64,000 nt of DNA from assembly GCA_902622545.1 (NCBI GenBank), contig CACNQD010000004.1, positions 1-64,000 of the forward strand, written 5' to 3'. Below, piece after piece: positions 13,340-23,024 of this stretch; the stretch's first letter is position 1, and each line of letters begins with the position of its first letter. Under the pieces are notes generated by a model. That model saw only the letters and a program-made list of their open reading frames with translations, ran no database searches and was not told where the DNA came from. The stretch comes from an uncultured Pelagibacteraceae bacterium. Lineage in GTDB: Bacteria; Pseudomonadota; Alphaproteobacteria; Pelagibacterales; Pelagibacteraceae. The translations under genes and the position numbers were made by a program.

Positions 13340-14755
13340 TTACTTTTTGCTAACTTTTTTTGCTTTTTTCTTTACTGAGGCTTTATTTTCTTTTTTTTTA
13401 GATTTTGTTTTAGTTTCATTTGGAGATAGGGTTTTGGTAGTTTTTTTTTGTTCTTCTAAATTTTTTTCATTCTCAGCCTTTATTATTTTCTCAGCTTCAT
13501 TTTTATCTAAAATTCGCTTATTTGATTTTGCTTTTGATTTTATAAAATTAATTATTTTTTCCTCATAAAGTGTGCCTCTTAGACTAGCTGAAGCTGATGG
13601 ATTTTTTTTATAATAATCCATAATTATTTTTTCTTGACCAGGCATCATACTTAACTGTTTTTGAATTTCTGCTTGAATTTCATTAGGGTCAACTTTAATT
13701 TTATTTTTTTCCCCGATTTCATTTAAAATCAGACCAAGTTTAATTCTTTTGGAGGCGTTTTTTTCTAAATTTTTTTTGTTTTTTTTTAATTCTTCCTCAG
13801 TTTGGCCTTGACCTAATACTTTTACCTCTTCATCTATTAAAGACTGAGGAAGATCTTCAACTTTAATTTGTTCTAATCCTTTTAATATTTGATTTTTTGA
13901 AATTATGTTTAAAGAGTTTTTAAACTCCTCGTTTATTTGTTTTGAAATAATCTTTTTTAAATCATTTAAATCCTTGGCACCAAGTGTTTTTGCAAATTCA
14001 TCCGTAACTTCAACCTCTTTTGATTTTTTGACTGAATTTATTTTACAATTAAAAATACCTTTTTTACCCACTAGTTCTTTTTTAGGAAAGTTTTCTGGTA
14101 ACTTAACTTCTACACTAATCTCATCACCTTTTTTTGATTTCAATAATTGTTTATCAAAACCTTTAATAAACAAATCTTTACCAATCTCTAATTGAGTGTT
14201 TTTTCCTTCATTACCTTCAAAACTATTGCCATCAACTTTAGCTGTGTAATCAAATGAAATAAGGTCACCCTCATTAGCTACTTTAGATGGATCAACTTCA
14301 ATAAAGTTTTTTTGATTTTTTGCAATATCTTTGATCCTTTTGTTCGCTTCATTATCATCAATTTTTATTTCATAATCATCGAACTTTATTTTTTCTAAAG
14401 AATCTAGTTTAACTTCTGGAAATTCTGTAACACTAATTGTGTATTCTAAATCTTTACCCTCGCCAAAGCTTTTAAGATCAATTTTTGGCTGTAAGGCAGG
14501 CCTAATTTTTTTTTCGTCAATAGCTTTTGCGGAACTTTCTTTTAGAATTTTGTCAATAACCTCTCCATAAACTGCTTTTCCAAATTGTTTTTTAATAATG
14601 TCTGTTGGAACTTTGCCTGGTCTAAATCCTTTAAGAACAACATCCTTTTTGATTTGTTCATATCTTAATTCTAGCTCTTTGTTGATTGTAGTTTTGTCAA
14701 CAAAGACTTTTAAATTCTTTTCTAAATTTTTTTTATTTTCTACTGTTACTTTCAT
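13340..14755 (-). CDS. tig: Trigger factor (long Lys-rich C-terminal tail)
   Basis: KGFRPGKVP motif and PPIase-like domain; upstream of clpP. Confidence 0.95.
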   Translation of the reverse strand: MKVTVENKKNLEKNLKVFVDKTTINKELELRYEQIKKDVVLKGFRPGKVPTDIIKKQFGKAVYGEVIDKILKESSAKAIDEKKIRPALQPKIDLKSFGEGKDLEYTISVTEFPEVKLDSLEKIKFDDYEIKIDDNEANKRIKDIAKNQKNFIEVDPSKVANEGDLISFDYTAKVDGNSFEGNEGKNTQLEIGKDLFIKGFDKQLLKSKKGDEISVEVKLPENFPKKELVGKKGIFNCKINSVKKSKEVEVTDEFAKTLGAKDLNDLKKIISKQINEEFKNSLNIISKNQILKGLEQIKVEDLPQSLIDEEVKVLGQGQTEEELKKNKKNLEKNASKRIKLGLILNEIGEKNKIKVDPNEIQAEIQKQLSMMPGQEKIIMDYYKKNPSASASLRGTLYEEKIINFIKSKAKSNKRILDKNEAEKIIKAENEKNLEEQKKTTKTLSPNETKTKSKKKENKASVKKKAKKVSKK

Positions 14756-14762
14756 AATTATA

Positions 14763-14847
14763 TGGTAGGCGAGAAAGGACTCGAACCTTCACATGTTGCC
14801 ATATTGGTTCCTAAGACCAACGCGTCTACCAATTCCGCCACTCGCCC
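14763..14847 (-). tRNA. tRNA-Leu (anticodon TAG)
   Basis: Reverse strand GGGCGAGTGGCGGAATTGGTAGACGCGTTGGTCTTAGGAACCAATATGGCAACATGTGAAGGTTCGAGTCCTTTCTCGCCTACCA; anticodon stem TTGGT/ACCAA, class II variable arm. Confidence 0.93.
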
Positions 14848-14926
14848 AAATATTTAAAAGACTTATATATGATAGATTAAATTTGTCCAATTAGAATATT
14901 TGTGCAATAAATAATCCATTAAATTT

Positions 14927-15184
14927 ATGATAGTTTCACCGTGTATTAGTATTTGCAAATCTGATCCAGTAACTGATTTTTGTTACGGTTGTGCGAGAAA
15001 TTCTGAGGAAAAACTTCGGTGGAAAGATAAAAATACTTCAGATAATTGGAAATTAAAAAATTTAACAGAGATAAAATCTAGGATGAAGGGCTGGCAGTTA
15101 GAAAGCTTTGAAAAATCATATAACTATAAATGCAAACACGGAATTTCTTTAGAAAAAAAAAGAAAAATGGAATTAAATGTTTAA
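14927..15184 (+). CDS. DUF1289-type small Cys protein
   Basis: SPCISICKSDPVTDFCYGCARNSEE..W pattern. Confidence 0.75.
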   Translation: MIVSPCISICKSDPVTDFCYGCARNSEEKLRWKDKNTSDNWKLKNLTEIKSRMKGWQLESFEKSYNYKCKHGISLEKKRKMELNV

Positions 15185-15353
15185 GATAAAACACGTTGTA
15201 ATTTTATATATTCTTGGAATTTTATTTGGTGCTGTGTTTCTAGACATATGGGGGGCTGAAACCAACATAAAAAAAGGTTTAATAGCAATGTTTTGGACTG
15301 CATTATTTTTAGTTGCTCTAATATTTGTAGAAAAAAATAAAGAAGAGAATTAA
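15177..15353 (+). CDS. Small membrane protein (58 aa), overlaps preceding stop
   Basis: Read directly: MFKIKHVVILYILGILFGAVFLDIWGAETNIKKGLIAMFWTALFLVALIFVEKNKEEN*; two hydrophobic segments; absent from supplied ORF list (below length cutoff). Confidence 0.7.
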   Translation: MFKIKHVVILYILGILFGAVFLDIWGAETNIKKGLIAMFWTALFLVALIFVEKNKEEN

Positions 15354-15378
15354 TCAACTCTTTTAAAAAAATTTAATG

Positions 15379-16056
15379 ATGGAAAAGATATCTTTAATAA
15401 TTCCTTGTAAAAATGAGGTGGAGTCATTAGGGGCTGTTCTTGAGGAGGTTAAAGATAATAAATTTGTTGATGAAATAATTGTAGTTGTTGATGGTGAGCA
15501 TGATAACTCAATACCTATTACTCGAAAATTTAATTGCAAATTGCTAATTCAAAAAAGTAAAGGATATGGCTCAGCTATTGTAGAGGGATTTAAAAACGCT
15601 AAAAATAACTTTGGATGTATATATAATGCAGATCACTCTTTTGATCCAAAATATTTTGATGAGCTAATTAAATTATCAAAAAATAACGATTTTATATTTG
15701 GTAGCAGATATAAAGGTTCTGGTGGTAGTGACGATGATGATATCGTTACTTTTATTGGTAATAAAATTTTTACTTTTATTACAAGATTTATATTAGGAAT
15801 AAAGTTATCAGATATTTTATATACTTATGTACTTTGTAATGTAGATAAATTTAACAATTTAAATTTGAAAAATAATGATTTTAAACTTTGTATTGAGCTA
15901 CCTGTAAAAGTAAAAAAAAATAATCACACATATGTGGATTTAGAAATGTTTGAAAGAAAAAGATTTGATGGTAAGAAAAAGGTAAATGTTATTAAAGATG
16001 GGCTTTTGATTTCTTATGAAATTATTAAAAGCTTTTTTTATATATATTTTAAATAG
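15379..16056 (+). CDS. Family 2 glycosyltransferase (dolichyl-phosphate-sugar-synthase-like)
   Basis: SLIIPCKNEVESLGAVLEEV..DEIIVVVDGEHDNS..YNADHSFDP..FGSRYKGSG. Confidence 0.8.
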   Translation: MEKISLIIPCKNEVESLGAVLEEVKDNKFVDEIIVVVDGEHDNSIPITRKFNCKLLIQKSKGYGSAIVEGFKNAKNNFGCIYNADHSFDPKYFDELIKLSKNNDFIFGSRYKGSGGSDDDDIVTFIGNKIFTFITRFILGIKLSDILYTYVLCNVDKFNNLNLKNNDFKLCIELPVKVKKNNHTYVDLEMFERKRFDGKKKVNVIKDGLLISYEIIKSFFYIYFK

Positions 16057-16608
16057 CTAATTTATCTCAATTCTATCTTTTATTTCATATTTTTTATTGG
16101 AAATTATAATTTCTCCTGATCCAGTTCCGGTTCCTAATATTTCTAATATTACAACGTAATGGGTTACTAAAACTAAATTTGAATTATTATCCCAACCATT
16201 TATAAATTTTTTTAGCCTCTTTACTTGCTTATTTTTATTTTTATAAAATTTTTCACTGTAAAAGGAGTTAAGTGCATCAAATGTTTTATAACTATTGAAT
16301 GCATGAAAAGCAGTATCTTTACATCTGCACCACTCACTCGAAAAAACATGTTCAACTTTAATTTTATTTTTTTTAAAAAAGTTGCCAATTTTTTTTGATT
16401 GTTTAATTCCTTCACTATTTAAATTTCTTTGTGTTTTGCAATCTTTTAAATTTATATTTTCTGGATCTCCAGAGCCTGGTGCAAGTGAATGCCTTATAAA
16501 AATTATATTGTTGTTTTTTTTTAAGATTTCCACAATTTTTTCATTAGCATAACTTTTGTGATTAAAAAGAAATAGAATAATTAAAATTATTATTTTAAAA
16601 TGTTTCAT
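16057..16608 (-). CDS. Histidine phosphatase family protein, secreted
   Basis: IFIRHSLAPGSGDPENINLKDCKTQRNLNSEGIKQSKKIG, VFSSEWCRCKDTA, LVTHYV; N-terminal signal sequence. Confidence 0.8.
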   Translation of the reverse strand: MKHFKIIILIILFLFNHKSYANEKIVEILKKNNNIIFIRHSLAPGSGDPENINLKDCKTQRNLNSEGIKQSKKIGNFFKKNKIKVEHVFSSEWCRCKDTAFHAFNSYKTFDALNSFYSEKFYKNKNKQVKRLKKFINGWDNNSNLVLVTHYVVILEILGTGTGSGEIIISNKKYEIKDRIEIN

Positions 16609-16609
16609 T

Positions 16610-17284
16610 ATGAACTTAGATTTTGTAAAACTAAATAAATCTATAATTAAATGTAGTAAATGTCCAAGATTGGTAAAATTTAGAAATAAGATATCAAATG
16701 AAAAAAGGAAGCAATATCAAAATGAAACCTATTGGGGCAAACCTATAACAGGATTTGGTGATGTTGACGGAAAATTACTTTTTGTGGGATTAGCACCAGC
16801 TGCACACGGCGGGACAAGAACTGGTAGAGTTTTTACTGGTGATAGATCATCAGATTTTTTATATAAATGTTTGTATGGTGTTAAAATTTCAAATCAATCG
16901 TATTCTGATAATATAAATGATGGATTAGAATTAAAAAATGCGTATATAACTACAGCCCTTAAGTGTGTACCTCCTGGAGATAAGCCCAACAGAGATGAAT
17001 TGAGCAATTGTTTCAGTTTTTTTCATAATGAAATAAAAAATCTAAAAAATCTTAAAACAATTGTTGCATTAGGAAAAATTGCTTTTGATAGTTGTGTATT
17101 GTTTTTTAAAGATAATTATGACTTTAACGACAAAGTATGTTTTTCTCACGGCAAAATTTATACTCTACCAAGAAATATTAATTTAGTTGCCTGTTATCAC
17201 CCAAGTCCAAGAAATGTTAATACCGGAAGAATTAACGAAAAAAAAATGAAATACCTTTTTAAAAAGGCGCTTGAATTAAATTAA
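16610..17284 (+). CDS. Uracil-DNA glycosylase, family 5-like (UDGb)
   Basis: CSKCPRLV, LLFVGLAPAAHGGTRTGRVFTGDRSSDFL, ACYHPSPRNVNTGR motifs. Confidence 0.85.
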   Translation: MNLDFVKLNKSIIKCSKCPRLVKFRNKISNEKRKQYQNETYWGKPITGFGDVDGKLLFVGLAPAAHGGTRTGRVFTGDRSSDFLYKCLYGVKISNQSYSDNINDGLELKNAYITTALKCVPPGDKPNRDELSNCFSFFHNEIKNLKNLKTIVALGKIAFDSCVLFFKDNYDFNDKVCFSHGKIYTLPRNINLVACYHPSPRNVNTGRINEKKMKYLFKKALELN

Positions 17285-17676
17285 TTCTCTAATTTTTTTT
17301 TTAGAATTTCAGGTATTTTTGATGGTTTTCCTTTTTTATCAACTATAACTAAGTGTATTTCACAGTCAGTTATTAATTCATTATCTCTGAAAGCCTTTTG
17401 TCTCATCTTAAAAGATGTATTAGATATTGAAATTATATTAGATTTTATTTCAATTTGGTCTTCAAGTTTAGCAGGTTTTTTGTATTCGATATTACAAGAT
17501 TTCACTATTATAAAAATTCCATTTTCCTCTAATAATTTTTTATTGCTTAAGCCAATTTCTGCTATTGCCTCAGTTCTTGCTCTCTCAAAAAACTTTAAAT
17601 AATTTGCGTAATAAACTACACCGCCTGAGTCGGTATCCTCATAAAAAACTTTTAATTTATAACTAAATTCATTCAT
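17281..17676 (-). CDS. ybgC: Acyl-CoA thioesterase, YbgC/hotdog family
   Basis: VFYEDTDSGGVVYYANYLKFFERARTEAI. Confidence 0.88.
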   Translation of the reverse strand: MNEFSYKLKVFYEDTDSGGVVYYANYLKFFERARTEAIAEIGLSNKKLLEENGIFIIVKSCNIEYKKPAKLEDQIEIKSNIISISNTSFKMRQKAFRDNELITDCEIHLVIVDKKGKPSKIPEILKKKLEN

Positions 17677-17687
17677 CTATAAATTTA

Positions 17688-18335
17688 TTAATTGGCTGAA
17701 AAATATATGCTTTGGAAGTAAGAAATTGATCGCTTTTTTGACTGATCAGTATCGGCCATTATCGCAACCCCATCTAATATATCGACATCTAAATTATGTA
17801 ATTTTTTATAATCCTCTTTAACATTAGTTTTCACTGTAACCCACTCATTCAAGCTATTTTTTGTAGACGATAACACATAGTCAATCGAACTTTTAGTATA
17901 AGGGCTAGTCCAATGATCTTCAATTTCTTCATTACTTGAAAAAACATAGTTTATCGCTTTGTTTGAAAGTGGTGTTAGCCCAGTTTTTTTAACTACGAAG
18001 AATCTCGCGGCAAAATCATGCCCTTTTTTTGTTTTCTCATTAATACCGCTTAAGTCTTTTTCAACTTTCCAGGTAATATTTAAAAATGGGGTTTTATTAA
18101 GATCCACTAAAACTTCTTTTCCTAAACCTGACCCCCCATCTTCAACTTCAGCCCTCAAATAATTACCTTTTTCATTATTACCCAGGCTGTAATTGGTAAG
18201 ATTTTTAGCGCCTCTAATTTTTCTTACTTTTAAAGTATCTAACTCCTCATTATTAAACTGAAATATTTCTAAATTATCACCATATACATTGTTAAAAAAG
18301 AAAATTGAGATAATTAATATTAAAATTTTTTTCAT
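17688..18335 (-). CDS. DUF3047-like secreted protein
   Basis: Signal peptide; LNITWKVEKDLSG..HDFAARFFVV..DTDQSKKRSISYFQSIYFS. Confidence 0.6.
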   Translation of the reverse strand: MKKILILIISIFFFNNVYGDNLEIFQFNNEELDTLKVRKIRGAKNLTNYSLGNNEKGNYLRAEVEDGGSGLGKEVLVDLNKTPFLNITWKVEKDLSGINEKTKKGHDFAARFFVVKKTGLTPLSNKAINYVFSSNEEIEDHWTSPYTKSSIDYVLSSTKNSLNEWVTVKTNVKEDYKKLHNLDVDILDGVAIMADTDQSKKRSISYFQSIYFSAN

Positions 18336-18442
18336 TTTTGGAAGCTATAGACTAAAAAAAAAAAAATTCAAATAATTTGAAAATCTTACTTTTGACATTT
18401 TTCAGACATTCGAAATTCATTATTTAAAGCTATCTATTTCTT

Positions 18443-18649
18443 ATGAAACTTTTAATACCCCTTATATTACTATTAGTTCTAACTGGATGCTCAACACATT
18501 CAGTTAAACTTGGCAAAAAATGTACTAAATTAGCCGAAGATAACACTTACGAAAAATCTTTCGTATGGATTATCAACAACAAAAATTTAGAAAATTTTGA
18601 TCAAAAAATAAATAAGCAAAATTGCTTAGTTAATGGAGAGAAGCTTTGA
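18443..18649 (+). CDS. Small lipoprotein
   Basis: Lipobox LVLTGC after hydrophobic signal. Confidence 0.65.
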   Translation: MKLLIPLILLLVLTGCSTHSVKLGKKCTKLAEDNTYEKSFVWIINNKNLENFDQKINKQNCLVNGEKL

Positions 18650-18780
18650 AATTAGCATCAATCTTTATACTTCTAATTTATTGGTCAGTAATTATTTTAG
18701 CACCTGTTATAGCTAACGAAGATAGTTTATATAGACTTGAAAAAACTATGTTGCCTCTAGAGAAACCTAAAATTAAATAA
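18646..18780 (+). CDS. Possible small secreted protein (44 aa, TTG start overlapping the lipoprotein stop)
   Basis: LKLASIFILLIYWSVIILAPVIANEDSLYRLEKTMLPLEKPKIK*; signal-like N-terminus. Confidence 0.4.
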   Translation: MKLASIFILLIYWSVIILAPVIANEDSLYRLEKTMLPLEKPKIK

Positions 18781-18781
18781 A

Positions 18782-19528
18782 TTAATAAGTAGATCTACCG
18801 CCGCTAATATCAAATACTGCGGCGGTAGAAAATGAATTTTCTTCAGATGAAAGCCAGCATATCATTGATGAGAGCTCATTTAATTTCAGAAATCTTGCTC
18901 TTGGAACTTTAGAAAGCATTCTTTTAACGTGTTCTTTAGACATTTGATTTAAGATCCTTGTTTTGGCACCCGCCGGTGTCACTGCATTAACCGCTATATT
19001 TTTATTTGCTAATTCCTTTCCGAGAGATTTTGTAAGAGCAATAACGCCTGCTTTTGATGAACTATATGCGCTAGCTTTTGCATTACCATCTTTTCCAGAA
19101 ACTGAAGCTATATTAACTATTCTTCCATAATTTTTTTTTATCATATGTGGAACTACAGCCTTACAGCAATTAAAAGTTCCATTTAAATTTATGTCAACAA
19201 TTGTTTTCCATTCCTCATAATCGTAATTCCACAGCTCAGTAGTTGACCCAGTAATACCAGCACTATTAACTAATATATCAATTTTTAAATTTTTAGTGAT
19301 TTTGCTGACAGCATCTTCAACGTTTTCAGGATCTGTTACATCGACAATTTGATTATATAAATTTTTATTTTTAATTTTCTTTACAATTTTTTTTAGTTCA
19401 TTTTCATCATTATCCCAAATAATTACTTTTGCCCCAGATTTAAGAAATCTTTTTGTTATATCCAAACCAAAACCCTGGGCTCCGCCTGTAACTATTGCAA
19501 CTTTTTTTTTTAAATCAAATTTATTCAT
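18782..19528 (-). CDS. SDR family oxidoreductase
   Basis: VTGGAQGFG, NSAG, YSSSKAGV motifs. Confidence 0.9.
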   Translation of the reverse strand: MNKFDLKKKVAIVTGGAQGFGLDITKRFLKSGAKVIIWDNDENELKKIVKKIKNKNLYNQIVDVTDPENVEDAVSKITKNLKIDILVNSAGITGSTTELWNYDYEEWKTIVDINLNGTFNCCKAVVPHMIKKNYGRIVNIASVSGKDGNAKASAYSSSKAGVIALTKSLGKELANKNIAVNAVTPAGAKTRILNQMSKEHVKRMLSKVPRARFLKLNELSSMICWLSSEENSFSTAAVFDISGGRSTY

Positions 19529-20985
19529 TTTTCACTTGCTAGCAGGTAATAGACAATACTTGAAACAGCAAAACCAATTATCCAAGAAAAAGATTGAAAT
19601 ATATTAAGATTAGTATTCCAAATAGTTGAAAATGCAAAGATAGTTCCTATTAAAATTGAATATAATGCTTTTAAATTCCATCCTTTAGAATACATATAGA
19701 CACTTTTTTCATCTGCAAAAAATATGTCTTTATTGATTAAAATTCTTTTTTTAATTACATAATAATCAACAATCATAATACCAAATATAGGTCCAAAAAA
19801 ACTCGCAACAGTATCTAAGATTGATAAGGACCCATTTTGGCTCAAAAGTGGTGTCCAAAGTGCTCCAACAAAAAATCCAAAAAACAATATAGTCAAACCC
19901 GATTTTTTTAAAGTCATATTTTTTGGCATAAAATTAATAATGATATTTTGAGTTGGGATATAGTTTGCAATTAAATTTGTTGAGGACGACGCAAATAAAA
20001 TAAATATTAATACAACCACTGTTAAAATTGTATTGTTTAATTTTCCTATAATATCTGTAGGGTTTGTAAGAACCGTTGAAATATTAATGTTATTACTTCT
20101 AAAATATGTATCAGAACCAACAATAATAACTAACACAAAAAAAGAAAACAGAATTAAAGAAAAAGCTAAAGATATATTGCCCTTAGTTAATTCTTTTGTA
20201 TCTTTTACATATCGTGAGTAGTCACCAAAGTTTAAAATTAAGATTGAATAATATGCAAATAATGTTCCTGTGATACCAATCATATTCGCTAATTTAAATT
20301 CTTCAAACCCACCATATAAGTTTAACCTATCCGACAACGTTTCTAAAACATACAAGTCACTTTCAGAAATAAAAATTAAAAAAAATAAAAACAGTCCAAA
20401 AAAAACAAACATTGCTGAAAAATTTACAAAATTCTTTATTCTTTTTTGTCCGTTGCTAAAAATTAAAAACTGTATCAATAAAGTGAATATAAAAGATAGC
20501 CAGTCAATCAAGTTCATTGACATGAAATATATTAAAAAAATATCGTTATCTAAAAAATTACTATCAATATTGAATAAAGTAATTCTTATTAAGTATCCAA
20601 TTGATTTAGAGATAAAAAAAGTTTGTACTCCAAAAAAAAATAAGCCAACAAATCCTCTTAAAAGACTAATATATTTTGCTCCCAAATAACCAGTTGATAT
20701 TCTTAAAAAAACTGGAAAAGGTATACCATGTCTTTGTGAAGGTGCTCCACCAAGGTTTGAAAAAAAACAAACTAAAATTGATGCTAATATTGAGCCAAAT
20801 AAAACTTCATAAAAATTTAAATTATAAAGCAAATATAAAGAACCTAATAAAGCGAAAGAAATGATGCTTTGTGTTCCAACAGTCCAAAAACAAAATATAT
20901 CTTTCCAATTCCAATTTTTATTTGTTGGATTTACTGAAACTATTTCCCAGTTTGTTAAATGAATATTTTCTTTATTAGGACTCAC
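19525..20985 (-). CDS. NCS1-family permease (nucleobase/cation symporter-like)
   Basis: Multi-TM protein with N..GGAPSQRHGIPFPVFLRISTGYLGA, NFGDYSRYVKD. Confidence 0.8.
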   Translation of the reverse strand: MSPNKENIHLTNWEIVSVNPTNKNWNWKDIFCFWTVGTQSIISFALLGSLYLLYNLNFYEVLFGSILASILVCFFSNLGGAPSQRHGIPFPVFLRISTGYLGAKYISLLRGFVGLFFFGVQTFFISKSIGYLIRITLFNIDSNFLDNDIFLIYFMSMNLIDWLSFIFTLLIQFLIFSNGQKRIKNFVNFSAMFVFFGLFLFFLIFISESDLYVLETLSDRLNLYGGFEEFKLANMIGITGTLFAYYSILILNFGDYSRYVKDTKELTKGNISLAFSLILFSFFVLVIIVGSDTYFRSNNINISTVLTNPTDIIGKLNNTILTVVVLIFILFASSSTNLIANYIPTQNIIINFMPKNMTLKKSGLTILFFGFFVGALWTPLLSQNGSLSILDTVASFFGPIFGIMIVDYYVIKKRILINKDIFFADEKSVYMYSKGWNLKALYSILIGTIFAFSTIWNTNLNIFQSFSWIIGFAVSSIVYYLLASEK

Positions 20986-21009
20986 TATTCCATAATAATC
21001 ATATATAAA

Positions 21010-22344
21010 TTACTGTCCATACAAGACAGATGGCAACCATAGGACTATTTTAGGAAATATGATAATAATAATAAGACCAATTATTTGGAGCACCATAAAT
21101 TGCATCATTCCTAGATAAATATCCTTTAAATCCCATTCTGGAACGACTCCTTTTAAAAAATAAGCTGATAGTGCTACAGGAGGTGATAGCCAGGCGGTTT
21201 GTAAATTTACGGCAACTAATATTGCAAACCAGGTTAAATTAAATCCTAAAGCTTCAACTAAAGGTAAAATTATTGGAATTATAATCATAACTATTGGCAC
21301 CCATTCAAGAGGCCAACCTAATAGAAAGATCATAACCATTATCATTCCAAGAATTAGATATTTGTTCATTTCTAATCCTAATAAAAATTCAGTTAATAAT
21401 GTTGGTGTACCTAATCTTGCAAATACTGCTCCAAAAAAGTTTGATGCCGCAACTAAAACCATTATAAGTGCAGTAATTTCTAATGTTTTTACTAATGCTT
21501 CTTGTAATTTTGGTAATGTCAATTTTTTATAAGCTAAAGACAATAATAATGCACCCATTGCACCGCATCCTGCAGCTTCAGTTGGAGTGGCAAATCCTAA
21601 CAGAATACTTCCAAGTGCTGCAAACACTAAAGCTGCTGGAGGTACTAAACCTAAAAAAAACTCAATCCAAACTTTTTTCATGCTTGTAGCCCTCATATCT
21701 TCTGGTAATGGTGGCCCTAGCTTTGGGTTCATCATGCATCTTATTGTTGTATAAGCCGCGTACAATGTTGCTAATAAAATTCCAGGAAAAATTGCAGCTG
21801 CAAATAAGTCAATAACAGGAATCTCCATAATAGGGCCCATCACAACTAACATTATACTTGGTGGGATTAATATTCCTAATGTTCCACCAGCTGTTATGGT
21901 TCCAGCCGCAAGTCTCACATCATAACTTGAACGGTTCATTGATTTTGCGGCCATAATTCCTAAAATTGTAACTGAAGCACCAACAATTCCTGTTGCAGCT
22001 GCGAATATAACTGAGACAAATAAAACAGCGTAATATAAAGAGCCTCGAACTTTAGCTAGCATTAATTGAAAAGCAGAAAATAATCTTTCCATTAAACCAG
22101 CTTGTTCCATCATTATCCCCATAAATACAAATAGTGGAACTGCTGCTAGTGTTTGCTCGGTCATTACCATGGAAAATTGTAGCGTCATTAAATAAAAAAC
22201 TAATTTTCCAAATCCTAAATATCCGAAAACAAATCCTAAAAAAATTAATGTAAATGAAATAGGAAAACCAACAAATATTGCAAATAACATTACACCAACT
22301 AAAATAAAACCTAATATTGCTGGATCAATTAACTCTGCAATCAT
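21010..22344 (-). CDS. dctM: TRAP transporter large permease (DctM family)
   Basis: VPLFVFMGIMMEQAGL, ATGIVGASVTILGIMAAKSM, PTEAAGCGAMGALLL. Confidence 0.93.
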   Translation of the reverse strand: MIAELIDPAILGFILVGVMLFAIFVGFPISFTLIFLGFVFGYLGFGKLVFYLMTLQFSMVMTEQTLAAVPLFVFMGIMMEQAGLMERLFSAFQLMLAKVRGSLYYAVLFVSVIFAAATGIVGASVTILGIMAAKSMNRSSYDVRLAAGTITAGGTLGILIPPSIMLVVMGPIMEIPVIDLFAAAIFPGILLATLYAAYTTIRCMMNPKLGPPLPEDMRATSMKKVWIEFFLGLVPPAALVFAALGSILLGFATPTEAAGCGAMGALLLSLAYKKLTLPKLQEALVKTLEITALIMVLVAASNFFGAVFARLGTPTLLTEFLLGLEMNKYLILGMIMVMIFLLGWPLEWVPIVMIIIPIILPLVEALGFNLTWFAILVAVNLQTAWLSPPVALSAYFLKGVVPEWDLKDIYLGMMQFMVLQIIGLIIIIIFPKIVLWLPSVLYGQ

Positions 22345-22955
22345 TTATTTTCCCCTGGCCATTCACCTTTTTTACTTGCCCAATAACTTTTTAATAATTC
22401 TGATACACCTTGAATTAACAAAAAGATTATTCCAACCAATAAGCATGTTTTAATTGGCCACATAAAAGGCATCCAAGTAGTATCCATGCCTCTTTCACCT
22501 CTTCTAATAGACTCTTCTACAAAACCGATTGTCATATATAAAAAAACAATCAATCCTGGAAAATAAAATAAAATATATAACCAAAAATCTATTAAACCCT
22601 GTGTCTTAGTTTTAAAATTTCTATATAAAAAATCTGCTCTAATATGAACTCCTTTTGATAGAGCGTAAGCTGCACCCAGCATAAATAATGCTCCATAAAG
22701 AAATCTACTTATATCGTATGCCCAAATTGTAGGAGCTAAAAATAATTTTCGAGCAATGACTTCATAAGTCATTGCAAAAATTAATGGGATTAAAATCCAA
22801 CAAACTATATTTCCAACGATTTTACTAAATTTATCTATTCTTAATATGGTATTTGCCATCCATGATGGCATATCTTCAGGCATCTTATTAGAGGTCTCTC
22901 GCCTCTCAGCAATCATTTCATCTGATATATCAAAGTTTGATTGTTTGTCTGACAT
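22341..22955 (-). CDS. dctQ: TRAP transporter small permease (DctQ family)
   Basis: Four TM segments; YALSKGVHIRADFLYRN; operon with dctM/dctP. Confidence 0.9.
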   Translation of the reverse strand: MSDKQSNFDISDEMIAERRETSNKMPEDMPSWMANTILRIDKFSKIVGNIVCWILIPLIFAMTYEVIARKLFLAPTIWAYDISRFLYGALFMLGAAYALSKGVHIRADFLYRNFKTKTQGLIDFWLYILFYFPGLIVFLYMTIGFVEESIRRGERGMDTTWMPFMWPIKTCLLVGIIFLLIQGVSELLKSYWASKKGEWPGENK

Positions 22956-22973
22956 AAAGGAATTTTAAACAAA

Positions 22974-22999
22974 AAGAGCGGACTGTAAAGTCCGCTCTT
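22974..22999. terminator. Perfect 11-bp stem-loop between dctP and dctQ (attenuator/partial terminator or mRNA stabiliser)
   Basis: aagagcggact-gtaa-agtccgctctt; on minus strand followed by TTTGTTT. Confidence 0.75.
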
Positions 23000-23024
23000 A
23001 TTAAATTTAAAAGTTATTATTTTT

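Noticed and set aside
18343-18367. Poly-A run after DUF3047-like gene
   Set aside because: Homopolymers are common throughout this AT-rich sequence; no distinct structure.
20270-20689. 139-aa Lys-rich plus-strand ORF
   Set aside because: Antisense to the NCS1 permease; low-complexity AT-driven ORF.
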